Virus record (IMG/VR): IMGVR_UViG_3300010389_000152
Coordinates: 1-22,879 of that record
Length of the DNA stretch: 22,879 bases
DNA from: a virus
Strand: one strand, 5' to 3'
Shown here one piece after another: positions 1 through 6,405 of the stretch (positions within the stretch are counted from its first letter, which is position 1; each line of letters begins with the position of its first letter). A program made the translations under genes and the position numbers. The notes below the pieces were generated by a model that saw only the letters and a program-made list of their open reading frames with translations, was not told where the DNA came from and did not search any database.

Positions 1-45
1 ACACGTAAGGAGTCGTCGGCAGCGTCAGATGTGTATAAGAGACAG
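1..45 (+). other. Illumina Nextera adapter with i5 index (artefact)
   Basis: Bases 13-45 match the full 33-base Nextera Read 1 transposase adapter, including the 19-base mosaic end at 27-45 (ends ATAAGAGACAG). The eight bases at 5-12 (GTAAGGAG) match a standard Nextera i5 index, and ACAC at 1-4 is the end of the P5 sequence. The order P5 end, index, Read 1 adapter is that of a library molecule, so this is untrimmed adapter and not phage DNA. Any reading frame running through it should be cut at 46. The match is from memory of the kit sequences. Confidence 0.97.
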
Positions 46-132
46 CATACACACCGCGGAAATGCGGTATATTCACATGACAAGTATATCGCTACAGGGT
101 GGTATTACGGACAAGATGGAGATGGCTACTAA
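46..132 (+). CDS. 3' end of an unidentified CDS (partial)
   Basis: An open frame runs from the end of the adapter to TAA at 130-132 and gives 28 residues ending in GWYYGQDGDGY. Its stop overlaps the next gene's ATG in a TAATG junction, the same arrangement as at several other gene pairs in this window. That supports it being the tail of a real gene, cut by the contig edge. The aromatic, Gly/Asp-rich C-terminus would fit an exported or virion protein, but there is too little to assign a family. Confidence 0.5.
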   Translation, partial: HTHRGNAVYSHDKYIATGWYYGQDGDGY

Positions 133-470
133 TGGCTAAATATTCAATGAATCGTTGGGCTTCTGATGAAGCGCAAATTTGCAAAGATGGCGTATGTTAT
201 GAGCCGTGCGACATCTCAGCGTCAAATACAACATGGCGAGCTGTTCAATGGGACGGCACAGAAGGTCGTGCTGAGTTGTGTGACGGCACTGACTACGATG
301 TTAATACCGGTGAAGAAGCAATCTCGGCTGAATCTGAGCTGAGTGCATTGGCTACTGCATGGCAAACTGCATACGATGCTCACCAAGCGGAAATTGCAGC
401 GGCAGAGTTAGCTGCGGCACAAGCGCAAGCAGAAGAAGAAGCAGCTGAAGAAGAAGCAGCTTCTGCATAA
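132..470 (+). CDS. Hypothetical phage protein with Ala/Glu-rich C-terminal helix
   Basis: A 112-aa protein. I chose the ATG at 132 (MAKYSMNRW) over an upstream GTG at 99 because it forms a TAATG junction with the preceding gene and has GGAG at 118-121. The N-terminal half has three cysteines (ICKDGVCYEPC) and Trp/Asp/Gly-rich stretches suggesting a small beta domain. The last 45 residues are almost all Ala, Glu and Gln and should form a charged helix or coiled coil. This pattern is seen in small proteins near tail-fibre genes of aquatic phages, so a structural or tail-associated role is possible. I do not recognise a named family. The function is unknown. Confidence 0.75.
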   Translation: MAKYSMNRWASDEAQICKDGVCYEPCDISASNTTWRAVQWDGTEGRAELCDGTDYDVNTGEEAISAESELSALATAWQTAYDAHQAEIAAAELAAAQAQAEEEAAEEEAASA

Positions 471-473
471 TCT

Positions 474-1343
474 GTGAAAAGAACAGCCCCATTTTCGGAC
501 GAAGAAATAGTATTCATCCGTAAGTGGGGGATCATGCCTATCGATAGGACGGGCTTGCTGCATGACTGTTTGCACAACGTAAACACAGACAGTCCATTGC
601 CTGACGCGACAGACGAAGTCACGTTGCAGCAGTGCATTGATGAAAGATGTGGTGAGATAGCGGGAAAGCCAGACATAGCCTTGATGTGGTCTGGTGGGAT
701 TGACAGCACGCTTGCATTCTACGCTTTGGTAGATCATGGCATTTCCTTTGAATGCTTAGGTGACCAAAAGTCTGTCGCGGAATATCCAGAATTAGCAGAT
801 CAAATAAAGCGTGGTCAGTTTTCTGGTGTTGAGTGGGTGGATCGTCCAAGATCAACTTATGACAGTTACTACAAGACTCGCACGTTGGTTACTGGCGAGC
901 TTGGTGATCAGATGGTTGGAACAGACAAGCTGATATTCAGTTACCCAGACAAGCAGGTTCGGGAGCAAGACTCCAAGTCAGAGTTTGGTGACAAGGTATT
1001 TGACAGATACCACGATGCAATCAAAACAGTCTTGGGAAGAGATTACCTGACTGTTGCTGAATTTGCATGGGCGATGAATTTCTTGTTTAAGTTCACGAAT
1101 GTTAAACGCCGGATGAAACGCATATTTAACTTAGACCGACAAGATCGCCTAAGCCATTTCTTTGATAGTCAAAGTTTTCAGCGATGGGCATTGCAAAACT
1201 ACCGTGACAATGTGCATTTTGACGAAGTGACTGATTACAAGATGGCGTACAAAGATTACATACATTCGCACAACGGTGATGACAGTTATCGTAGTAGTAA
1301 AGTTAAGGAAGGCTCGCTAGTGCTAGTTCCGGTGGTTCGGTAA
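474..1343 (+). CDS. PP-loop ATPase, asparagine synthetase-like (no glutaminase domain)
   Basis: A 289-aa protein with GTG start. Residues 68-82 carry the PP-loop signature SGGIDST (73-79) after a hydrophobic strand, as in N-type ATP pyrophosphatases that adenylate a carboxylate or carbonyl. GELGDQMVG at 141-149 corresponds to the second conserved loop of asparagine synthetases (the GDGGDE-like motif). The N-terminal glutaminase domain of AsnB-type enzymes is absent, so it would need free ammonia or another amine donor, or it modifies a different substrate. The start lies 3 nt after the preceding stop without a clear Shine-Dalgarno. It is directly followed (TAAGTG junction) by an oxygenase gene, suggesting co-expression. 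The PP-loop family is clear. The asparagine synthetase-like subgroup is likely. The substrate is unknown. Confidence 0.8.
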   Translation: MKRTAPFSDEEIVFIRKWGIMPIDRTGLLHDCLHNVNTDSPLPDATDEVTLQQCIDERCGEIAGKPDIALMWSGGIDSTLAFYALVDHGISFECLGDQKSVAEYPELADQIKRGQFSGVEWVDRPRSTYDSYYKTRTLVTGELGDQMVGTDKLIFSYPDKQVREQDSKSEFGDKVFDRYHDAIKTVLGRDYLTVAEFAWAMNFLFKFTNVKRRMKRIFNLDRQDRLSHFFDSQSFQRWALQNYRDNVHFDEVTDYKMAYKDYIHSHNGDDSYRSSKVKEGSLVLVPVVR

Positions 1344-1892
1344 GTGAAGAATCTGGTTGATTTTATCCATGTAACACGCGGATTTTTGTCGCACGATACT
1401 TGCGATCAAATCGTGTCTGAGTATTGCAACGAGGGTTTTATCCGCGGTCAGCACCACATTGGATTGGAGCGGCGTAGACTGAGCGAGCTAAACATCTCAG
1501 ATCAATCTGTCATCAGCCAAAAAAATACAGCACACCGTCAGCAGTTAGACGATCTAATGTTTTCAAAGATCGGAAATGTTCTTAAAAGATATCCAGATAT
1601 CATCGTGCAAAATGATTCCGGTTACTCGCTCAGAAAGATGGATACTGGCGATTATTACAAGCAGCATACAGACGAGGGCGCATCTGGCACCGCGCCTTCT
1701 TGGAAGCTAACAGCATCTATCGTGTTAAATGACGACTTTGAGGGTGGTGACTTCTGCTTTTTTGATCGTGAGCTATGCTATACCTTGAAAAAAGGCGACT
1801 GCCTGACATTTCCTGCTAACTTCATGTACCCACACGAAGTAAGAGAAATCACATCCGGCACTCGGTTTGCGCTTGTAACATGGTTCTATTGA
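1344..1892 (+). CDS. 2OG-Fe(II) oxygenase, prolyl 4-hydroxylase-like
   Basis: A 182-aa protein, a full-length single double-stranded beta-helix domain. The iron-binding triad is visible: H108-T-D110 (in YYKQHTDEG) and distal H164 (YPHEV), with R174 ten residues later as the likely 2-oxoglutarate carboxylate ligand (SGTRFALVTW). The core strand LTASIVLND followed by a Gly-Gly turn (FEGGDFCFF) is typical of phage and bacterial P4H-type oxygenases. These couple 2-oxoglutarate decarboxylation to hydroxylation of a peptide, nucleobase or small molecule. The GTG start abuts the upstream stop with no gap. A cupin gene follows after 1 nt. The substrate cannot be read from the sequence. Virion proteins or a product of the neighbouring enzymes are both possible. 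Confidence 0.85.
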   Translation: MKNLVDFIHVTRGFLSHDTCDQIVSEYCNEGFIRGQHHIGLERRRLSELNISDQSVISQKNTAHRQQLDDLMFSKIGNVLKRYPDIIVQNDSGYSLRKMDTGDYYKQHTDEGASGTAPSWKLTASIVLNDDFEGGDFCFFDRELCYTLKKGDCLTFPANFMYPHEVREITSGTRFALVTWFY

Positions 1893-1893
1893 T

Positions 1894-2499
1894 ATGTTTG
1901 AAATAAAGAAAGCACAGTCTGGTCAATCTGCGGTTTTCCAATCTAACGATAAAGATTTATACACATACACCACATATACCGGCAAGCACACGATTAAGGT
2001 TGAGCAAGGCGACTCGGCTTGGATGATCAACCAACAGTCAGCCTCAGTCGTGCGTGGTGAGAAAGAAATCACCAATGACGGCATGACGGTGGTTATTCGT
2101 GGCTACACGCCAGATGAGAAGACGAGCAGCATCCAAACCTATTCAAACCTGCCATACGTTAACGGTTGCAGCACACACCAGATATTTCCGCCTATCAGGG
2201 TAGGCGATCCGACATTGCAGCTACTGTATATGCCGCCACACACAACCGAGCAGGTACACCACATCCACTCAACGGTACGCTGTGTTTACGTTCTTGAGGG
2301 GCAAGGTTGGTCAGTGCAGGGTATGAGTGATACGGTAGAAGAGCAGCTAAACGTGGGTGATGTGTTGGTGCTAGATAAGATGACACCACATCATTTTCGC
2401 ACTGATGACTCACACCTTGTGGTAATACCGTTTCACGTTTACAGCTCAACGCATCTTGAGCATGGTCATCCGATGAAGGATGGCACCCATAAAATTTAG
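1894..2499 (+). CDS. Cupin-domain protein
   Basis: A 201-aa protein. Residues 122-138 fit cupin motif 1: H123-I-H125, then E135 and G136 in VYVLEGQG. Motif 2 follows as GDVLVLDKMTPHHF (155-168), with H166/H167 as the third metal ligand and a strand HLVVIPFHVY completing the barrel. The N-terminal 100 residues may form a second, degenerate beta-barrel half (KVEQGDSAWM and similar strands). The intact His/Glu ligands suggest a metal-binding enzyme (dioxygenase, isomerase or epimerase type) rather than a pure sugar-binding cupin. It starts 1 nt after the oxygenase stop without an obvious ribosome binding site, so translational coupling is likely. The reaction is unknown. Confidence 0.8.
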   Translation: MFEIKKAQSGQSAVFQSNDKDLYTYTTYTGKHTIKVEQGDSAWMINQQSASVVRGEKEITNDGMTVVIRGYTPDEKTSSIQTYSNLPYVNGCSTHQIFPPIRVGDPTLQLLYMPPHTTEQVHHIHSTVRCVYVLEGQGWSVQGMSDTVEEQLNVGDVLVLDKMTPHHFRTDDSHLVVIPFHVYSSTHLEHGHPMKDGTHKI

Positions 2500-2508
2500 A
2501 GGTCAACA

Positions 2509-3132
2509 ATGAATTTATATTCTTTTCCCAACATCGGCTATGTTTTTGAGCCATTACCAACAGACGTTTATGCAAGTTTGCGAAAAACTGCGGATGAATG
2601 CTTAAAAAACGCAGTTCCTTATAACAATAGACTGATGGGGCGTATTCAGGATGAGTACGATATGTCGCTAGAAAACAAAGTCTTTAGTAATTATTTGTTG
2701 CGAAACATTGTTGAAGATTATGACGCAGCACTAGGTAATTACTCGCGGTCGTATGCGGTAGCAGATGAAAATTACGAATTTTTTGTAAGCAGCCTATGGC
2801 TAAACAAGCAGAAAAAACACGAGTTTAACCCTGTACACCGCCACAAAGGCGTGTACTCTTTTGTGATTTGGCTAGACATACCTTACACGTTAGCTGATGA
2901 GGCTGCGTCCTATCCTGATGCTGTTGGTTCAAATAAAGCAGGTGCTTTTGAGTTTCAGTACACGGATACTCTAGGCAGAATCTCACAACTTACATTTGAG
3001 CAGGATAAAGAATTAGAAGGTAGTATTTGTGTGTTTCCTGCATCTTTAACTCACTGCGTCTATCCTTTCCACACAACAGACAAGTGCAGAATATCAGTAG
3101 CCGGAAATATTGGGATTAAGCGTAGCGCATAA
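2509..3132 (+). CDS. Putative 2OG-Fe(II) oxygenase-like protein with HxH motif
   Basis: A 207-aa protein preceded by AGAGG at 2498-2502. The central part resembles small cyanophage-type oxygenases: a Trp-rich strand (SSLWLNKQ), a histidine pair H110-R-H112 followed by YSFVIWLDIPY, then distal H182 (FPASLTHCVYPF) and R194 (CRISVAGNI) 12 residues on. That spacing suits a distal iron ligand and 2OG-binding arginine. The usual acidic residue of the HxD/E motif is not evident, since the position is His. It could therefore be a variant subfamily, bind a different metal, or be a halogenase-like or non-catalytic beta-helix protein. It closes the four-gene cassette. A 59-nt gap with an inverted repeat separates it from the next gene. 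Confidence 0.65.
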   Translation: MNLYSFPNIGYVFEPLPTDVYASLRKTADECLKNAVPYNNRLMGRIQDEYDMSLENKVFSNYLLRNIVEDYDAALGNYSRSYAVADENYEFFVSSLWLNKQKKHEFNPVHRHKGVYSFVIWLDIPYTLADEAASYPDAVGSNKAGAFEFQYTDTLGRISQLTFEQDKELEGSICVFPASLTHCVYPFHTTDKCRISVAGNIGIKRSA

Positions 3133-3135
3133 TGG

Positions 3136-3163
3136 TTTGGCATTTGCCTACTAATCTGCCAAA
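3136..3163 (+). repeat. Inverted repeat (7-bp stem) between cassette and basic-protein gene
   Basis: TTTGGCA at 3136-3142 and its perfect complement TGCCAAA at 3157-3163 can form a 7-bp stem with a 14-nt loop. T5 follows at 3174-3178, ten bases after the stem, too far for a standard intrinsic terminator. The rest of the 59-nt gap holds only the ribosome binding site of the next gene (AGGGGGCGG, 3181-3189). It could be a weak terminator, an RNA processing site or chance. Confidence 0.3.
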
Positions 3164-3191
3164 ATCGTAGCAATTTTTGCAGGGGGCGGTT

Positions 3192-3485
3192 ATGCGCAGT
3201 TATTACGCAAAAGGTGGTCGAGTCGAAAAGTCTAAAATGGCGTGCAATAAGCCGCGTCGGACTCCGTCTCACCCGAAGAAGTCACACGTTGTAAAAGCGT
3301 GCGAAGGCGGCAAAGAAAAGGTTATACGTTACGGTGAGCAAGGCGCTAAAACTGCTGGCAAACCTAAAGCCGGTGAGTCAAAACGCATGAAAATGAAGCG
3401 TAAGTCGTTCAAAGCGCGCCATGCCAAGAACATCGCCAAAGGCAAGATGTCAGCTGCCTATTGGGCGAACAAATCCAAGTGGTAA
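3192..3485 (+). CDS. Small basic phage protein (DUF6321-like)
   Basis: A 97-aa protein, strongly basic (Lys/Arg-rich) throughout. I chose the ATG at 3192 (MRSYYAKGG) over an upstream in-frame TTG at 3177 because of the purine-rich AGGGGGCGG just before it, and because the neighbour at 7155 starts with the similar MRRYYKEGG. The C-terminal block SFKARHAKNIAKGKMSAAYWANKSKW-type sequence (residues 72-97) is a pattern I recall from small proteins of marine tailed phages, annotated as DUF6321. The family name is from memory. The function is unknown. Its charge suggests nucleic-acid binding, either in the virion or in the cell. Confidence 0.75.
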   Translation: MRSYYAKGGRVEKSKMACNKPRRTPSHPKKSHVVKACEGGKEKVIRYGEQGAKTAGKPKAGESKRMKMKRKSFKARHAKNIAKGKMSAAYWANKSKW

Positions 3486-3489
3486 TATT

Positions 3490-3660
3490 ATGTCCGATCC
3501 AGACCTGCACCAATTAGACAAGGACCTTGCCGTGCTACAGAAAGAAGTTGACACGCAATTCAAAGAAATTTTTACCCGCATCAAGCGCCTTGAAATGATT
3601 ATGATTGGCACGTCCGGCACAATTATTGTTTTACTGTTGAAGATGCTCGCTGAGAAATAG
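3490..3660 (+). CDS. Small coiled-coil/TM protein, XhlA-like
   Basis: A 56-aa protein starting at ATG 3490 (MSDPDLHQL), 4 nt after the preceding stop. Residues 5-35 form an amphipathic charged helix (KEVDTQFKEIFTRIKRLE) and residues 36-53 one hydrophobic helix (IGTSGTIIVLLLKML). This short coiled coil plus C-terminal TM arrangement is that of haemolysin XhlA-like phage proteins, which sit in the inner membrane and assist holin/endolysin lysis. No catalytic residues are seen or expected. The longer upstream in-frame reading (ATG at 3421) lies inside the preceding gene and looks like a shadow. The lysis role is an inference from architecture and neighbouring membrane genes. Confidence 0.6.
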   Translation: MSDPDLHQLDKDLAVLQKEVDTQFKEIFTRIKRLEMIMIGTSGTIIVLLLKMLAEK

Positions 3661-3661
3661 T

Positions 3662-4234
3662 ATGACCCCCGCCGCCCGCCTGTACTTTTTATTCGTATCC
3701 TTATTGTTTGGTGGGCTGCTAGCAGCTTTAGCTAATATCGCTTTTGCCGCCGATCCCATCGTCACGGAATCAACGAGCACTGTTACCACTAACGGTTCTC
3801 AAACAACTACGGTGAAATCACCTCCCCCGTCTGCAATCGCGCCTCAGTTTAGCTCAGGTAGTACTTCTGACCTCTGTACTGTAGGGGCTTCGGGCGCGGT
3901 TCAGACCCAAATTTTGGGTATCTCAATCGGTAGCACTTTTACCGAAGAAAATTGTATACGTCTGAAGAACGCGAAAACGCTTTACGACATGGGTATGAAG
4001 GTCGCTGCCGTATCAGTGATGTGCCAAGACAAGAAGGTGTTTGACGCAATGATGAACGCTGGAACCCCATGCCCATACGACGGTCTAATAGGCGATGCAG
4101 CTAAGGCGGCGTGGGAAACACATACTGACAAGACCCCTGTTGAGGGAGAGACTGATGAACCCACAGCGGAAGACAAACGCAACCAAGCTCTTGGCGTTAT
4201 CGGCGCTATTTTTGGCGGCGCCCTCTTATTCTGA
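3662..4234 (+). CDS. Exported phage protein of unknown function
   Basis: A 190-aa protein starting 1 nt after the upstream stop. Residues 1-29 form a signal peptide (hydrophobic LYFLFVSLLFGGLLAAL, cleavage probably after NIAFA). A Ser/Thr-rich linker (TESTSTVTTNGSQTTT) follows. The middle domain has four cysteines (DLCTVG, ENCIRL, VMCQDK, TPCPYDG) and a helix LYDMGMKVAAVSV, suggesting two disulphides in a periplasmic domain. The end is hydrophobic (ALGVIGAIFGGALLF) and could anchor it. I recall similar Cys-patterned proteins from marine phage contigs but no known function. It is first of five consecutive exported proteins. The last 80 nt overlap the next gene. Confidence 0.7.
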   Translation: MTPAARLYFLFVSLLFGGLLAALANIAFAADPIVTESTSTVTTNGSQTTTVKSPPPSAIAPQFSSGSTSDLCTVGASGAVQTQILGISIGSTFTEENCIRLKNAKTLYDMGMKVAAVSVMCQDKKVFDAMMNAGTPCPYDGLIGDAAKAAWETHTDKTPVEGETDEPTAEDKRNQALGVIGAIFGGALLF

Positions 4235-5015
4235 ATATGAGTTTGGACACACTAATAACGCTGCTGTGGGGGGTAGCACTTGGGGGATGTCTAGTCCTCT
4301 TTTTCCTGTGGCTTCAATACCGGGAGTGGATATCAACGGCGTCTTCTACCGCTACACCGCCATCAAAGACCCAAACGACCCCTATACCGTCAGTGTCCAG
4401 AATGAAGCTGCCAATGGCAGTGGATATATATTCAGGGAGACAGATGATTGGACGCGGGGAAGTGGTGGAACAATCCAAAAATTCGTACCTGTGCCGTATT
4501 CACCACTGGGAGATTGGGGCACTGGATCGATTGAACAGGTGGGTGTAGGTAGTGTTGAAGACCCCATTGTTATGTATAGCTATCGTGTTGACCCTGACCG
4601 GTTGCAGCCAACCCAAGAAGCCTACGACTTTAGTGCCATTTCTACTTACGACGCCCTTAGTGACGGTTACGTCACAGCATCGCTAGAACCAACAGACCGC
4701 GAGCTGTACGAAGACGACGAAGAGCTTAATAAATCTGACTCAGAAGAAGAGGATGATGGTCGGCTAGAAAAGGCTCTGGCGGCTCAAGAAAACGCGCTGA
4801 CATTGGCTGGAAACGTCACTCAGTCAAACATCTTGCGGGCGATGAATGTCGCCACAAACCTAGATTCATACTACGCTGCCCAGATAAACGGTGGCGTATA
4901 TCGAGAAACTGTTGTTTTAAAAGACAAAAATATACCTGATAATAGACGTGCGCTTCGCAGTTTGGGGCAGCAGAAGTTACACACTGATATGGTTGACCAA
5001 CAGTACGGGAGATAA
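4155..5015 (+). CDS. Exported phage protein, beta-rich with acidic region
   Basis: A 286-aa protein. The start is taken at ATG 4155 because GAGGGAGAG lies just upstream (4142-4150) and the protein then begins with a good signal peptide (KLLALSALFLAAPSYS, about 26 residues). An in-frame upstream start at 4095 would bury that signal. Residues 30-150 are Gly/Tyr/Trp-rich beta-type sequence (NGSGYIFRETDDW, VVMYSYRVDP-like). Residues about 186-205 are very acidic (DDEELNKSDSEEEDDG) and could bind Ca2+. The remainder is helical. The gene starts inside the previous one and ends 2 nt before the next, so co-translation is likely. It is probably periplasmic or surface-located. The function is unknown. 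Confidence 0.7.
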   Translation: MNPQRKTNATKLLALSALFLAAPSYSEYEFGHTNNAAVGGSTWGMSSPLFPVASIPGVDINGVFYRYTAIKDPNDPYTVSVQNEAANGSGYIFRETDDWTRGSGGTIQKFVPVPYSPLGDWGTGSIEQVGVGSVEDPIVMYSYRVDPDRLQPTQEAYDFSAISTYDALSDGYVTASLEPTDRELYEDDEELNKSDSEEEDDGRLEKALAAQENALTLAGNVTQSNILRAMNVATNLDSYYAAQINGGVYRETVVLKDKNIPDNRRALRSLGQQKLHTDMVDQQYGR

Positions 5016-5017
5016 CC

Positions 5018-5509
5018 ATGAAGACTTTAATTGCACTGCTAGCATTAACACCTTGCGTCGTTGGTGCGGTAGACGTACCTATTGAGGGTACAGTTCAATC
5101 ACGTTGCACAATCGACACTGATACGGCGGGTGTTTACGGCAACCCAAATGCGTACACGTTGACCACAGCAGCTGCTGACGGCGGTGTGCAGCCTGTTACT
5201 CGTTTTGATGTGACACTGGCAGATGCGTACTACGCGAAGGTTACTCATCCAGATTCATTTAGCACCGCACCAACAGCAAACGCAACTGTAACCTTTACCG
5301 GTGAAACAGAAGTAAGCGCAGTCGGCGATGCAGCGATGTCAGGTTATGAAGCTGCTAAGACTACGTTCGGCAACAGCACTCAGTTTGATTTGACCGAGTC
5401 AGGTTCTGTTTGGTTAAAGACTTCATCCGTTGCTACCAACGGCGGAGATAAAGCGTTCCCGGGCGGCACGTACCGCTCAATCGTGGTGGCTGAGTGTATC
5501 GCCAAGTAA
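5018..5509 (+). CDS. Exported beta-sandwich protein, pilin/spore-coat-U-like pattern
   Basis: A 163-aa protein with GGGAGA before ATG 5018. The first 17 residues are a clear signal peptide (MKTLIALLALTPCVVGA). The mature part starts with IEGTVQSRCTIDTDTAGVYGNP and ends with GTYRSIVVAECIAK. A cysteine near the start and one in a final beta strand of the form GTYxxxVVxxC is the layout of spore coat protein U and type-1-pilin-like domains, where they form a disulphide. The rest is Thr/Ala-rich alternating beta sequence. If the resemblance is real it would be a small secreted structural or adhesive protein. The next gene encodes a protein that could be its chaperone. The family resemblance is tentative. 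Confidence 0.65.
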   Translation: MKTLIALLALTPCVVGAVDVPIEGTVQSRCTIDTDTAGVYGNPNAYTLTTAAADGGVQPVTRFDVTLADAYYAKVTHPDSFSTAPTANATVTFTGETEVSAVGDAAMSGYEAAKTTFGNSTQFDLTESGSVWLKTSSVATNGGDKAFPGGTYRSIVVAECIAK

Positions 5510-5871
5510 TAGCGCTATGCACACTGTTGTTGTGCATGAACGCGTCAGCGCATGAGATGACACCTACCTATCCTAAGTGGGTTCCTTCGCACATGGACGG
5601 CGTGTGGAAGACCACGATGGAGATGTTTAACAAGCGCGACGACGTTGAGTGGTACGAAATTGGAGTGTTCGACGAGAACTGGAACCCAGTCAATTTTGTA
5701 ACTAGCTACAGGCTTTTTCAGATGCCCCATTTAAGCCGAGTTAAATTTGACGTTTACATCGCCACACCAGATGTGGCTGTTGCCGAGTACATCTGCTCGA
5801 AATCCAAGCTTCGATTGATAAGTGAACAAAAGACCATGGTGGCATCGCGTGTCTGTTCGAGGTTTAAGTGA
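5494..5871 (+). CDS. Exported protein, possible periplasmic chaperone-like
   Basis: A 125-aa protein with GTG start overlapping the preceding gene by 16 nt. A signal peptide (QVIALCTLLLCMNASA) is followed by HEMTPTYPKW. The mature protein is mainly beta: MEMFNKRDDVEWYEIGVFDENW, then VKFDVYIATP and VAEYICSKSKL, with two cysteines near the C-terminus (YICSK, RVCSR). Strands of the form xxNKRDDVExYEI and a following conserved loop recall the N-terminal domain of pilus-type periplasmic chaperones, but at half their length. Overlap with the pilin/SCPU-like gene supports a working pair. The chaperone idea is an inference. What is certain is a small secreted protein. Confidence 0.65.
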   Translation: MYRQVIALCTLLLCMNASAHEMTPTYPKWVPSHMDGVWKTTMEMFNKRDDVEWYEIGVFDENWNPVNFVTSYRLFQMPHLSRVKFDVYIATPDVAVAEYICSKSKLRLISEQKTMVASRVCSRFK

Positions 5872-6281
5872 AGCGTATTACGGTAATACTGGCATTGCTT
5901 TGCGGCGGCGCGCACGCTGACAGCAGCTCGTTGAACCTAGCTATACCGAACATGGGGTCAACCTATGGAACAGACTCTATACGTGCTGGCGACCTTGATT
6001 GTAAAAACTCTATAGGTGGCGCTACCAACTTCGAGCTTGGTGTCACGTCAATTATCGATAACGCTATCAGCCCATTTGAGTCTGAAGACCCACTGAACCC
6101 AACAACTAAAGACGTCGGCATATACGCACGTATTGTGATTCCGCTTGACGCACCAAAAGAAAGAATTAACTGTAACACCTTGTATCAGCTAGAATTACAG
6201 CGTAGAAGGATTGAAGTGCAGAAACTGCGTCAGGAGCTAGAAAACCTGCGTAGATTGCAAAAACAGGCTTTTGAGAATTAG
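5868..6281 (+). CDS. Exported protein with C-terminal coiled coil
   Basis: A 137-aa protein. GTG at 5868 overlaps the previous stop in a GTGA junction. Signal peptide MKRITVILALLCGGAHA is followed by a region with two cysteines (LDCKNS, INCNTL) and beta-like strands (VGIYARIVIPL). Residues 102-135 form a strongly charged amphipathic helix (LELQRRRIEVQKLRQELENL) with heptad spacing. This fits a periplasmic protein that dimerises, possibly part of the same exported assembly as the two genes before it. I recall comparable proteins in marine phage contigs but no assigned function. It is last of the five exported proteins. Confidence 0.65.
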   Translation: MKRITVILALLCGGAHADSSSLNLAIPNMGSTYGTDSIRAGDLDCKNSIGGATNFELGVTSIIDNAISPFESEDPLNPTTKDVGIYARIVIPLDAPKERINCNTLYQLELQRRRIEVQKLRQELENLRRLQKQAFEN

Positions 6282-6283
6282 CG

Positions 6284-6388
6284 ATGTGGTGCGAGCATGC
6301 CAATAAGAAGATTTGTTTTACGGGAAGTAAACTAATGCAACACCACACCGCTGAGTTCACAGTACGCTTTTACGTGCAGATTAGATAG
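6284..6388 (+). CDS. Possible 34-aa small protein
   Basis: The only candidate gene in the 124-nt gap between 6281 and 6406. ATG 6284 lies 2 nt after the preceding TAG, and the frame stays open for 34 codons (MWCEHANKKICFTGSKLM at the start) to TAG 6386-6388. It contains two cysteines and several Lys/His. Against it, it has no clear Shine-Dalgarno, no recognisable family, and a length that could arise by chance. A conserved counterpart in related phages would settle it. Confidence 0.3.
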   Translation: MWCEHANKKICFTGSKLMQHHTAEFTVRFYVQIR

Positions 6389-6405
6389 ACGGCAAAGACA
6401 TAGAC

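Noticed and set aside
2195-2575. 126-codon minus-strand open frame across the cupin gene
   Set aside because: It spans the end of one clear gene and the start of the next on the opposite strand. It has no supporting motif.
6285-6347. TGTGGTG / CACCACA inverted repeat in the gap before 6406
   Set aside because: The 7-bp arms are 49 nt apart with no T-run. Not convincing as a terminator or operator.
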